Positions 43,851 to 53,044 of a DNA stretch of 64,000 nucleotides are shown in pieces. The translations under genes were made by a program, and so were the position numbers. The stretch is from Campylobacteraceae bacterium (GTDB lineage Bacteria; Campylobacterota; Campylobacteria; Campylobacterales; Sulfurovaceae). Numbering within the stretch: position 1 is the stretch's first letter; every line of letters starts with the position of its first letter. The notes under the pieces were generated by a model. It did no database searches, was not told where the DNA came from, and saw nothing but the letters and a program-made list of their open reading frames with translations. The stretch is from the NCBI GenBank assembly GCA_027065045.1, contig JAMOOX010000007.1, forward strand, positions 1 through 64,000, given 5' to 3'.

Positions 43851-45086
43851 CTATTTATTATCCACTCTTGATGGTTGTTTTTGTGATTCTATAATTAATC
43901 TTAGAGCATTTAATTTAATAAACCCTTCAGCATCACTTTGATTATATACTTCATCCTCTTCAAATGTAGAGTGTTCTTCACTAAATAGAGACATCTCAGA
44001 CTCTCTTCCTACTACCATTATACTACCTTTATAGAGTTTTAATCTTACAGTACCCTCTACAAATTTTTGTGTGTTATCAATAGCAGATTGTAGCATCTCT
44101 CGTTCAGGACTCCACCAAAAACCATTGTATATAAGTTTAGCATATCTTGGCATCAACTCATCTTTGAGGTGCATAACTTCTCTATCAAGTGTAATTGATT
44201 CTATGGCTCTATGAGCTTTGAGCATAATTGTACCACCTGGAGTCTCATAACATCCTCTTGCTTTCATACCTACAAAACGATTTTCAACTATATCAATTCT
44301 ACCAATACCATGCTTATTTCCATACTCATTTAGAGTTCTTAGGATTGTAGCAGGTGTCATCTCTTCGCCATTAATAGCAATTGGGTCGCCTTTTTTATAA
44401 TCAATAGTGATATACTCTGGAGTATCGGGTGCATCTTCTGGTTTGACACTCCATAACCACATATCATCTTCTGGTTCTTTATTTGGGTCTTCTAATAATA
44501 ATCCCTCATAAGATATATGAAGCAAGTTAGCATCCATTGAGTATGGAGAACCACCATCTTTTTTCTTCTCTATATCAATACCATGTTCTGAAGCATATTT
44601 TAATAACTTCTCTCTTGAATTTAAATCCCACTCTCTCCATGGAGCAATTACTGTAATATTCCCATCAAGTCCTAAATAGCCTAATTCAAATCTTACTTGG
44701 TCATTACCTTTACCCGTAGCACCATGGCTCACTCCATCAGCACCAGTAATTTTGGCAATCTCTATCTGCTTTTTGGCAATCAATGGTCTAGCAATTGAAG
44801 TCCCCAACAGATACTCACCCTCATAAATAGTATTAGCTCTAAACATAGGGAATACAAAATCTTTTACAAACTCTTCTTGTAGGTCTAATATAAAGATATT
44901 CTCTTCTTTAATACCCATAGCCAAAGCTTTTTTTCTTGCAGGTTCTACCTCTTCACCTTGCCCCAAATCAGCTGTAAATGTAACAACTTCACAATTATAC
45001 TCATCTTGTAACCATTTTAGAATAATACTTGTATCTAATCCACCAGAATATGCTAAAACTACTTTTTGAACTTCTTTTTTTGACAT
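43851..45086 (-). CDS. argG: Argininosuccinate synthase
   Basis: A 411-residue enzyme joining citrulline and aspartate in arginine synthesis. [15 protein letters not shown] is the ATP PP-motif; later [16 protein letters not shown] and [18 protein letters not shown] are conserved. Length normal. 49 bases downstream of metF on the same strand. Confidence 0.96.
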   Translation of the reverse strand: MSKKEVQKVVLAYSGGLDTSIILKWLQDEYNCEVVTFTADLGQGEEVEPARKKALAMGIKEENIFILDLQEEFVKDFVFPMFRANTIYEGEYLLGTSIARPLIAKKQIEIAKITGADGVSHGATGKGNDQVRFELGYLGLDGNITVIAPWREWDLNSREKLLKYASEHGIDIEKKKDGGSPYSMDANLLHISYEGLLLEDPNKEPEDDMWLWSVKPEDAPDTPEYITIDYKKGDPIAINGEEMTPATILRTLNEYGNKHGIGRIDIVENRFVGMKARGCYETPGGTIMLKAHRAIESITLDREVMHLKDELMPRYAKLIYNGFWWSPEREMLQSAIDNTQKFVEGTVRLKLYKGSIMVVGRESEMSLFSEEHSTFEEDEVYNQSDAEGFIKLNALRLIIESQKQPSRVDNK

Positions 45087-45135
45087 TTTTAATCTACCTT
45101 AATTAATATATAGAGATATTTTAGCATAATATTAC

Positions 45136-46053
45136 TTATCCTATCAAATCATTACATAAATCAAATCTATTATGTGTCATTAAATGAACTTTTCCATGTA
45201 TTTTCATTATATTATCAAATATATCTTTTGATAGTCCAAATCCTACCTCTTGTTCTTTTTCTATTGAATCCATTGATGCTAAATTCATCTCATCTATAAT
45301 CTTTTTAGGTACTCTAATACCTGGGACATTATCTGATATAAAGTTTGTTGTCCTTGCTCTTACTACTGGGAATTGTCCTATTATAAGTTGGGCATCTTTT
45401 GCACTCTCTCTAATACTATTACTCTTAGCACTCTCAAAAATCTCTAAAAGCTCTTTTGCATTATCAATATCATATACAGGTTGTGTAATTATCGCTTTTG
45501 CACCATAATTTAATTTTTTAAGAATTTTTTTCTCTAATCTTGCCATATTTTTAGAGTAAGAGTTACTTACAGCAAATGGATATATTCTTTGTGGGGCAGG
45601 GGAGAGGGCTTTGTTTGAGTAATCTACACCTTTATTTAAGTGATGAATAATACTTAATAGTAGGGTAGAATCTCTCTCTAATACACCTTTTACCTCTGGT
45701 TGGTCGCTAAGTTTTGCAGGGTCGCCTGTAAGGGCCAAAATACATCTTAGATTAAAATCATTTGCACCAAGTAGAGATGATTGAAGTGAGAGTTTATTTT
45801 TATCTCTCATACTCATAGTTGTAATTACTGGTTTGTTAAATTTTTGTTGGATTTTAATACCTGATAGGATAGCAGACATTTTAAGTTTTGCTAGTGGGTT
45901 ATCAGTTACAGAAAAACCATCTATTTTTTTATCTAATTCAATTTTGGAGATATTATCTATAATATTATCTATAGAAGCACCATGAGGAGGAGTAATCTCT
46001 ACTGTAATAAATTTATCTTTGCTTTGTAGTTTTTGAAAAAAGTTATCAAACAT
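45136..46053 (-). CDS. metF: 5,10-methylenetetrahydrofolate reductase
   Basis: A 305-residue FAD enzyme that makes methyl-THF for methionine. TVEITPPHGASIDN at the start, FSVTDNPLAKLKMS, LRCILALTGDP and GAKAIITQPVYD fit the MetF barrel. The start PPHG differs from the usual PPRG. It uses the product of GlyA (11733). Confidence 0.9.
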   Translation of the reverse strand: MFDNFFQKLQSKDKFITVEITPPHGASIDNIIDNISKIELDKKIDGFSVTDNPLAKLKMSAILSGIKIQQKFNKPVITTMSMRDKNKLSLQSSLLGANDFNLRCILALTGDPAKLSDQPEVKGVLERDSTLLLSIIHHLNKGVDYSNKALSPAPQRIYPFAVSNSYSKNMARLEKKILKKLNYGAKAIITQPVYDIDNAKELLEIFESAKSNSIRESAKDAQLIIGQFPVVRARTTNFISDNVPGIRVPKKIIDEMNLASMDSIEKEQEVGFGLSKDIFDNIMKIHGKVHLMTHNRFDLCNDLIG

Positions 46054-46132
46054 ATCTGTATAATCCTAAAATTAGTTTTAATGATATTTTATCTAAAGTT
46101 TATAAAAAGTTTGATTTATAAATTATTTGAAG

Positions 46133-46209
46133 TGGTGGGTCTTCGCGGACTCGAACCGCGGACCACTCGGTTATGAGCCGAGTGCTCTAACCAGCTGAGC
46201 TAAAGACCC
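46133..46209 (-). tRNA. tRNA with CAU anticodon (Met elongator or Ile2)
   Basis: A 77-nt cloverleaf on the minus strand: acceptor GGGTCTT paired with AAGACCC, D-arm TAGCTCAGCTGGTTAGAG, anticodon stem CTCGG/CCGAG with loop CTCATAA, T-loop GTTCGAGTC, discriminator A and an encoded CCA. CAU can be elongator Met or, if lysidine-modified by TilS, Ile2. The sequence alone does not settle this. It lies 9 bases after the rodA stop, so it may be read from the rodA transcript. Confidence 0.92.
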
Positions 46210-46218
46210 TCACAGAAA

Positions 46219-47361
46219 CTATTTTAATCTATCTTTTGAGATTAAAAATGTTTTGTGGTCGGTATTATACTTTAAAAAATCTTTAAAAGCAAGTAAATTT
46301 TGCAAAATTCCAAAAATAATTGCAAAAATTATAAAAGAAGTGCCTCCGTGGCTAAACATTGGCAGTGGAAGTCCCACTACAGGGGCTAATCCTATAATCA
46401 TATAAATATTTACACACATATAAATAAAAAACAAAAATGCAGTTCCAGTGGCAAAAACTTGTATTAAATGGTCATCTTGGTGTAGCCAAGATATAAATAG
46501 TAGATGTAATATAAGAAAAATGTATAATAAAACAACACTTACCATACCAATAAATCCAAATCTTTCACCTAGATATGCAAATATAAAATCACTTGTAGAG
46601 ATTGGTAAAAATTTTAATTGAGTTTGAGTGGCATCCTCTTTGGCATTTCCATCTAATCCACCTGAACCAATAGCAATTAGAGCCTGTTGTACATGATAAC
46701 TTGGATGGTCTAAAAAATCATTAATTCTCTTTTTTTGATAGTCATGAAGATTTGGATATATAATAGTAGGGATAGATACTATAACAACTGTAATAATTAT
46801 TGCCCAAATTTGCCATTTTACTCCAATTATAAATAGTATGCCATATCCTGAAATCAAAAGTACCAAAGCAGTACCTAAATCTGGTTCTTTTGCAATAAGT
46901 AAAAATGGTACTATAATAAAAACAGAAAGTTTAGCAAAACTAACCAATCCATAACCACCTTTTGGAGGAGGAGTACGGCTAATAAGATGTCCTAACATCA
47001 TCAATACACTCACTTTTATAAATTCAGATGGTTGCACCGTAATACCAATACCTGGAATTTCTATCCATCTTTGCGCACCTAATATACTTTTACCAATAAA
47101 CTCAACAGCAATTAGCATTAATAGGTTAGCACCATAAAAGATTGGCACAAACCACCATATTATCTTACGCCATGGTATAATAAATGCTACGACAAATCCA
47201 ATAAATGCCACTGTATAGTATAGCATCTGTTTATCATAAAGAGATGGTTGTATCTCTTTGACCAAAAATACTGACATTATCCATAATGGTATCATTTGAA
47301 TTATCAGTATAAAATTAAAATTTTTAAGTAGTTTAGTATCAATTTCTAGTAAATGTTTCAT
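46219..47361 (-). CDS. rodA: Rod-shape peptidoglycan polymerase RodA
   Basis: A 380-residue SEDS glycosyltransferase with about ten helices that polymerises lipid II in the elongasome. GAQRWIEIPGIGITVQPSEF, AKEPDLGTALVLL, DFIFAYLGERFGFIG and VGLPLPMFSHGGTSF are classic RodA segments. Begins ~80 bases from the divergent promoter at 47407. Confidence 0.93.
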   Translation of the reverse strand: MKHLLEIDTKLLKNFNFILIIQMIPLWIMSVFLVKEIQPSLYDKQMLYYTVAFIGFVVAFIIPWRKIIWWFVPIFYGANLLMLIAVEFIGKSILGAQRWIEIPGIGITVQPSEFIKVSVLMMLGHLISRTPPPKGGYGLVSFAKLSVFIIVPFLLIAKEPDLGTALVLLISGYGILFIIGVKWQIWAIIITVVIVSIPTIIYPNLHDYQKKRINDFLDHPSYHVQQALIAIGSGGLDGNAKEDATQTQLKFLPISTSDFIFAYLGERFGFIGMVSVVLLYIFLILHLLFISWLHQDDHLIQVFATGTAFLFFIYMCVNIYMIIGLAPVVGLPLPMFSHGGTSFIIFAIIFGILQNLLAFKDFLKYNTDHKTFLISKDRLK

Positions 47362-47406
47362 TCTAGCATTATATATTATATTACTTTATATTTAAATGAT
47401 ATATGG

Positions 47407-47412
47407 TATAAT
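47407..47412 (+). promoter_or_regulatory. Extended -10 promoter of the 47.4-51.6 kb operon
   Basis: TGGTATAAT ends 30 bases before ATG 47443, in the divergent spacer with rodA. Confidence 0.55.
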
Positions 47413-47442
47413 CTATAAAATTATTTTTATGGGAGAAAGTCT

Positions 47443-48444
47443 ATGAGTAGTAAAGAGGATGAGTTGTTAGCAGATAATAAGAGTACAGCACCACAATTAG
47501 GAGAGCATGAACAAGCTCTAAATATTACAAGTGATGCAAGTGAGATTATGCAAAAGGCAGAGGCACAGGTGAGTGAGTGTATGTTGCTTTTAGATGAGGA
47601 TTTAAAGAATCTAAAAGAGAGTAAAGCATCTCTTAGAAAAGAGGCATTAGATGAATCTCAAACATTATTACTAGATTTAGGATATAAAGCTAATATGCTT
47701 GAAGATGAACCAGAAGTAGCTTTTGGATATGCAGAGGAGGATAAGCAAGAAAAAGTAGAGGTAAAATCTGTATCTTCAGGTAAATTTTCATCATTTATTA
47801 TAGCCTCTATTATAGGTGCTATTGTAGCTATTGGTTCACTTTTTGCATCTGCTAAATCCATAGGTGTGGCATTTGATATTAATAAGCTTAGTAATATAGA
47901 TTATTTAATGCCTCTATTACAACCAATAGGAAAACTATTTATCACAGATGCTAGTACAAATATTGGTGGAGTTGTTTTAGCTGGAATTGTTTTTATTATT
48001 ATGTATATTATATATATAATAAGAGTATCACTAAGAGCTACACAAAATCTAAAAGATGCACAAGCTACTCACGAACAAGCAGAGTTTTATTGTACTTCTA
48101 AAGAGGAGTGTAAAAAAGAGATGGACAAGGTAGATGCTCATCTTAATGAGACTATTAAAACGATAGAGTATTATAAACTTATATTATCTGAACAAAATGT
48201 AAAATTAAAAAGAATACTTTTTATAGAAGAGAAGCAAAATTTTGAATTTTATCACTATAAAACTCAATTAGAGCTTGAAAATAGTCAAAAATTAGTAAAT
48301 GCTATTAATAATCTATTGGGTACTCCAATGGCAGAGAAGGGTAGATTATCTAGTGAGGCTCAAGAGGTTTTAATTAAAACTAAATCAGTGCTTAATAAAC
48401 ACCTTCAAGTTATTTATGATAAAAATATAGATGATGTATTATAA
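47443..48444 (+). CDS. Two-helix membrane protein with coiled coils
   Basis: A 333-residue protein. The acidic N-terminus (residues 1-110) is helical (SEIMQKAEAQVSECMLLLDE). Two membrane helices follow (FIIASIIGAIVAIGSLFA and GVVLAGIVFIIMYIIYII), then a ~130-residue cytoplasmic coiled coil (QATHEQAEFYCTSKEECKKE, LEKNSQKL-like). No family recognised. Its stop overlaps the next ATG by one base. Probably a structural partner of the kinase two genes downstream. Confidence 0.7.
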   Translation: MSSKEDELLADNKSTAPQLGEHEQALNITSDASEIMQKAEAQVSECMLLLDEDLKNLKESKASLRKEALDESQTLLLDLGYKANMLEDEPEVAFGYAEEDKQEKVEVKSVSSGKFSSFIIASIIGAIVAIGSLFASAKSIGVAFDINKLSNIDYLMPLLQPIGKLFITDASTNIGGVVLAGIVFIIMYIIYIIRVSLRATQNLKDAQATHEQAEFYCTSKEECKKEMDKVDAHLNETIKTIEYYKLILSEQNVKLKRILFIEEKQNFEFYHYKTQLELENSQKLVNAINNLLGTPMAEKGRLSSEAQEVLIKTKSVLNKHLQVIYDKNIDDVL

Positions 48445-48992
48445 TGAATATAAAAAATATACTATTTATAGTTATATTATTTACACTTAGCTTATATGGT
48501 GAACTTAGAGGTAGTATTGTAGTCAATGCTACCTCTAGTAAGCTAGAAGCATTAGATTTAGTCAAGGTATTAAATGCAAAAGGCTTAGATGCTAAAATGG
48601 AGACTATTAGTAGTCAATATTTAGTTTTGATAGATTTACCTAAAGATATAGACAAATCACTTATTGTGATAAATAAAATCAAAGAAGATTATTCTCAATC
48701 ATTTAAAATATTAGTAGAAAGTACTAATGAAAATTTTGATGATATTGATGTTTTTGATTTATTGAATAAAAATAGAGTAGATAAAAATATAATTATTCGT
48801 TATATTGAGGCTATCGCACCAGAAGATAGACTTTTATGGTTATCTATATTTATATTCTCATCTATACTTTTAGTTATATTTATTATTTGGATAATACAAA
48901 GCTATAAGGTTAATAAAGAACAAAAAAGATTACAAAAACGACAAATGATTATAGAAAAAACTCTAACTAATACAAAACGGGATAACGAATGA
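48444..48992 (+). CDS. Membrane protein with SPOR-like periplasmic domain
   Basis: A 182-residue protein with signal anchor (NILFIVILFTLSLYG), a ~100-residue periplasmic domain (GSIVVNATSSKLEALDLVKV, YLVLIDLPKDIDKSLIVINK) whose strand-helix rhythm resembles SPOR, one membrane helix (LLWLSIFIFSSILLVIFIIW) and a basic cytoplasmic tail. It overlaps the kinase gene by four bases (ATGA). Confidence 0.7.
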   Translation: MNIKNILFIVILFTLSLYGELRGSIVVNATSSKLEALDLVKVLNAKGLDAKMETISSQYLVLIDLPKDIDKSLIVINKIKEDYSQSFKILVESTNENFDDIDVFDLLNKNRVDKNIIIRYIEAIAPEDRLLWLSIFIFSSILLVIFIIWIIQSYKVNKEQKRLQKRQMIIEKTLTNTKRDNE

Positions 48993-51610
48993 AAAAGATT
49001 TTATTGATATTATTAATTTTAACAACGACTCTTTTTAGTATATATAGTAAATCTGATGATTATTATAGTTCTATTATAATAGGTGCTTTTGATAGTGAAG
49101 CTAAGGCTAATAAAACAACTAAGAGTATTAAAAATATTTTGTCTTTAGAGGAGGATTTAAAGTCTTTGGAGAGTGAATTTAAATTTGAAATAGTTAAGAG
49201 TAATAAAAATAGTTATCATATTGTTGAATTAGCTCCATTTAAAGAGGATAAAATATTAGCACTTGCTTATATTATAATAAGAGATTACTACCCAAAATCA
49301 TTTATTATGAGACATGGGCATATTATTAATAATCCAAATCAACTTACCAAAAAAGAGTTAAAACAAAAAATAGTAGATGATATTGAAAAAGCTACACAAC
49401 AAGAGATACTAAAAGCTAAAAAAGAGATGATAACTATTACACCAAATGGTGGTGGTATATGGGAAATTCTATATGTTTTGATAGGTATTACTATTTTTGC
49501 ACTTCTTTGGATGCTATATCAAAGTAAAAGTATGAAAAGTGTGCAAAGAAAAATGTATGCAAAGCAGTTTGTATTAGAAGAAGAACAAAAGAAACTTCTA
49601 TTATCTGTTGGTGATAAAATTCATACAACAACCAAAGATATTATGGTAGAGAGAGATAAGATATTAGATGAGCCTCTAACTAAAATAAATAAGAGTAGTA
49701 TTGATGAGAAGATTAAAACTATACGAAGTGCAGATACTAAATTATTAGATGCTACCAATGATTTAGTAGAGTTTCTTAAAATTAAATCTGGTAAGATTGA
49801 ACTTCAAGAAGAGCCTTTTGATATAAATTCTCTATTAAATGGGGTATCAAGTTTTTTAACTTCTAAATATAAAGAGCGTATTCATATAGATTTTATTATT
49901 AATATTAGTAAAAATGTAGATAAATTTATAGTTGGAGATAAGGCAAGACTAAATCAAATAGTACTTAATCTATTGGAAAATGCCTTTAAATATACAACTA
50001 GAGGAGAGATTATATTAGAAATCTCTAAGGTAAAAGGTAGTGAATTAGAGTTTATTATTAGTGATACTGGTGTAGGTATAAAAAAAGATAAAGTAAGTAA
50101 ATTATTTAATGCCTTTGATGATGAGAGTGATAATATAGAGGGTAGTAACTTAGATAGTTCATTAGGATTATATATTACAAAAGAGCTTATTGCTAAAATG
50201 GGTGGAGATATAAGTGTAGTTAGTAATTATGGTAAAGGTAGTACATTTAAGTTTTCAATTCCTATTATAGATAGTAGTAAAATTGATAATAAGTTCTTGG
50301 AGAATATTGGTGTAGAGAGAGAGTATAAAAAGCTTCATAATGTAGTAGTAGATAATAAGATAATGATTATAGAAAATAACTCAACCGCAGCTATGTCAAT
50401 TAGTAATATGTTTGAGATATTTATGAATAATGTTTTAATTCAATCTATATCTACAATTCAAAATAATAGAGGACTTATAGCACAACAAAATATTTTATTG
50501 GTTGATGAGAGGATTTTAACACTAGATAATATTTTGATTTTAGAAGAGATTAAAGAGATAGGGGATATAACTATTATTGCTCTAAATACTCTATTATCTC
50601 AAAGTGATGATGTAAGTGAAGAGTTGAGAGCTAAAAAAGCTATTGTAATAGATAGATATTTACCAAAACCTCTTACACCACTTAGAGTAGAAGAGCTTCT
50701 CAAATCAGTTTATGTTGATGAGTTAGATAGAGTAAGTAAAGATGGTAGAAAACCTAGAAAAAAACTAAAAATCTATAAAGAAGAGATGCCAAGTACTCTT
50801 AATACTACAAGAGCAAGTTTCAAAGATTTTAGTGAAGCAAAGATTTTGATTGTAGAGGATAATAAGATAAATCAAAGAATTTTAGCAGGAGTGTTAGAGG
50901 GAAGTGGTATTAGATTTACAATTGCTGTAAATGGTATGGAAGCACTACAAGAACTTAGTAAATATTATAATAAATTTGATTTTGTTTTGATGGATATAGA
51001 GATGCCAATTATGAATGGTTATGAAGCTACCAAAAAAATTAGAGATAATAGAGAGTTTGATGAGTTGCCAATAGTAGCACTTACAGGACTTACAGAACAA
51101 GAAGATATGAATAAAATAATATCTGTTGGTATGAATGGTTATATTCTAAAACCATTAGATATAGGTGCTTTATATACTGCATTAAAAAGATTCTTGGATA
51201 TAAGTAGTCCAAAAGATATGCCAGATGAGTTTAAAAAGAAAGAGGAGATAGCATTTAATAGTATTCCTCATATCCTAGATATTGAAGAGGGACTTAAAAG
51301 AGCTAATAACTCTACAGATACTTATGCTGAGGTGCTTAAAGAGTTTATAGATATTTATGGAAATAGTCATATATCATTTGAAAAACTTATTATGGAAAAA
51401 AGGTATCTTCAAGCTAAAAACTTATGTCTTGATATGAAAGTTATCACACAAGCAATTGGTGCTAAAGACATGAATGCTCTATTAGTTGAAATACATCAGT
51501 TATTTATGTATAATTTAGATAAAAAGTTAGTTGATTATATAGATAAATATGCTATGGAGATGGAGAAGTTACTTATGAATATAGAGATATTTGAGAGAGG
51601 AATGGATTAA
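48989..51610 (+). CDS. Hybrid sensor kinase-like protein lacking clear phospho-His
   Basis: An 873-residue protein: signal anchor, SPOR-like periplasmic part (~25-110: YYSSIIIGAFDSEAKANKTT), membrane helix ~157-178, and a dimerisation helix pair (~195-270) without the H-E/D-x-x-x-P H-box. The HATPase domain (~275-425) has an N-box (NQIVLNLLENAFKYT) and G-box (DTGVGI). Receiver 1 (~457-572) is degenerate (IIENNS in place of the acid pair). Receiver 2 (~618-735) is complete, with E-D at 623-624, D669, T699 and K721. An Hpt-like helical end (~760-870) has CLDMKVITQAIGA where the phospho-His would be. It likely signals allosterically or borrows a phosphate from another kinase. Confidence 0.8.
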   Translation: MKKILLILLILTTTLFSIYSKSDDYYSSIIIGAFDSEAKANKTTKSIKNILSLEEDLKSLESEFKFEIVKSNKNSYHIVELAPFKEDKILALAYIIIRDYYPKSFIMRHGHIINNPNQLTKKELKQKIVDDIEKATQQEILKAKKEMITITPNGGGIWEILYVLIGITIFALLWMLYQSKSMKSVQRKMYAKQFVLEEEQKKLLLSVGDKIHTTTKDIMVERDKILDEPLTKINKSSIDEKIKTIRSADTKLLDATNDLVEFLKIKSGKIELQEEPFDINSLLNGVSSFLTSKYKERIHIDFIINISKNVDKFIVGDKARLNQIVLNLLENAFKYTTRGEIILEISKVKGSELEFIISDTGVGIKKDKVSKLFNAFDDESDNIEGSNLDSSLGLYITKELIAKMGGDISVVSNYGKGSTFKFSIPIIDSSKIDNKFLENIGVEREYKKLHNVVVDNKIMIIENNSTAAMSISNMFEIFMNNVLIQSISTIQNNRGLIAQQNILLVDERILTLDNILILEEIKEIGDITIIALNTLLSQSDDVSEELRAKKAIVIDRYLPKPLTPLRVEELLKSVYVDELDRVSKDGRKPRKKLKIYKEEMPSTLNTTRASFKDFSEAKILIVEDNKINQRILAGVLEGSGIRFTIAVNGMEALQELSKYYNKFDFVLMDIEMPIMNGYEATKKIRDNREFDELPIVALTGLTEQEDMNKIISVGMNGYILKPLDIGALYTALKRFLDISSPKDMPDEFKKKEEIAFNSIPHILDIEEGLKRANNSTDTYAEVLKEFIDIYGNSHISFEKLIMEKRYLQAKNLCLDMKVITQAIGAKDMNALLVEIHQLFMYNLDKKLVDYIDKYAMEMEKLLMNIEIFERGMD

Positions 51611-51615
51611 AAATA

Positions 51616-53013
51616 ATGGTAATATATGATAGTATAAAAAAAGATAAAGTTAAGTTTGAACCAATTAAAGATAGAGAGGTGAGTCTGTATGTTTGTGGAG
51701 CGACTGTATATGATGATGCTCACTTAGGACATGCTAGAAGTGCTTTGAGTTTTGATATTTTGGTTAGGAGTTTAAGAGCGTTAAATTATAGAGTAACATA
51801 TTGTAAAAATATCACAGATATTGATGATAAAATCATAGCAAAAGTACAAGAGAGTGGTAAAAGCCTCAAATCATTAACAGAGTATTATATAAATAGATAT
51901 AATCAAGATATGGACTCTCTTGGAGTAATAAGAGCTGATATTGAACCAAAAGCTACAGAGAGTATAGATGCTATTACCACGATGATTGATAATCTTATTG
52001 CCAAAGATTTTGCCTATATTATAGATAATGGAGATGTATATTTTGATACATCAAAAGATGATAAATATGGTACTATATCTTATCAGGTTGTAGATGATGA
52101 GGTAACTCAAAGTAGAGTAGAGAGTAGTAGCTTCAAGAGAAATCCAAAAGATTTTGCTCTATGGAAATCTTGTAAAGATGATAATGATATATGTTATGAT
52201 AGTAGTTTTAGTAGAGGACGACCAGGGTGGCATATTGAGTGTTCGGCTATGATTGATAAGCACTTTGTAGGAGATGATAACTATACCATTGATATTCATG
52301 GAGGAGGGGCAGATTTACTATTTCCTCATCATGAAAACGAGGCAACTCAAAGTAGATGTAGCAGTGGCAAAGAGTTGGCTAAATATTGGATGCACAATGG
52401 ATTTGTCAATATTGATGGTACTAAAATGAGTAAATCATTAGGTAATAGCTTTTTTATCAAAGATGCTTTGAACTCTTATGATGGAGAGATTTTAAGATTT
52501 TATCTTATATCTGTTCATTATAGAAATAGTTTTAATTTCAATGAAGAGGATTTATTATCATCTAAAAAACGACTTGATAAACTATATCGCCTCAAAAAGA
52601 GATTACCAACTAAGGGTAGTGCAATAAATAAGATTTTTAAAAAATCTATATTAGATGCTATGAGTGATGACCTTAATATCTCAAAAGCATTAAGTATAGT
52701 TGATGAGATGGTAAGTAGTGCCAATGATACTCTTGATAAAGAACCCAAAAACAAAGGGCTTAAAAAAGAGATAGTATCTAATCTTGAGTTTATCAATACT
52801 CTATTAGGCATTGGAGAAAAAGAGCCATATTCATATTTTCAAATTGGTGTAGATAAGGATAAAAAATTAAAAATAGAAGATTTAATATCTCAAAGAATAG
52901 AGGCAAAAAAAGATAAAAATTTTGAACTTAGCGATAAGATTAGAGATGAACTAAATAATATGGGTATAAGCTTAATGGATAGTGCTAATGGTACTGTTTG
53001 GGAGATAAATTAA
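51616..53013 (+). CDS. cysS: Cysteine-tRNA ligase
   Basis: A 465-residue class I synthetase. CGATVYDDAHLGHARS holds the zinc Cys and the HIGH box (HLGH); WHIECSAM and HHENEATQSRC carry further zinc ligands; KMSKSLGNS is the KMSKS box. Normal length. It starts 5 bases after the kinase gene, so it may share its transcript. Confidence 0.95.
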   Translation: MVIYDSIKKDKVKFEPIKDREVSLYVCGATVYDDAHLGHARSALSFDILVRSLRALNYRVTYCKNITDIDDKIIAKVQESGKSLKSLTEYYINRYNQDMDSLGVIRADIEPKATESIDAITTMIDNLIAKDFAYIIDNGDVYFDTSKDDKYGTISYQVVDDEVTQSRVESSSFKRNPKDFALWKSCKDDNDICYDSSFSRGRPGWHIECSAMIDKHFVGDDNYTIDIHGGGADLLFPHHENEATQSRCSSGKELAKYWMHNGFVNIDGTKMSKSLGNSFFIKDALNSYDGEILRFYLISVHYRNSFNFNEEDLLSSKKRLDKLYRLKKRLPTKGSAINKIFKKSILDAMSDDLNISKALSIVDEMVSSANDTLDKEPKNKGLKKEIVSNLEFINTLLGIGEKEPYSYFQIGVDKDKKLKIEDLISQRIEAKKDKNFELSDKIRDELNNMGISLMDSANGTVWEIN

Positions 53014-53044
53014 GAGTACCCATAAAGGGTATCTTAATATAATT

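Noticed and set aside
46133-46209. tRNA as an integration site of a mobile island
   Set aside because: No integrase gene lies beside it, and no repeated copy of the tRNA 3' end was seen in the nearby sequence.
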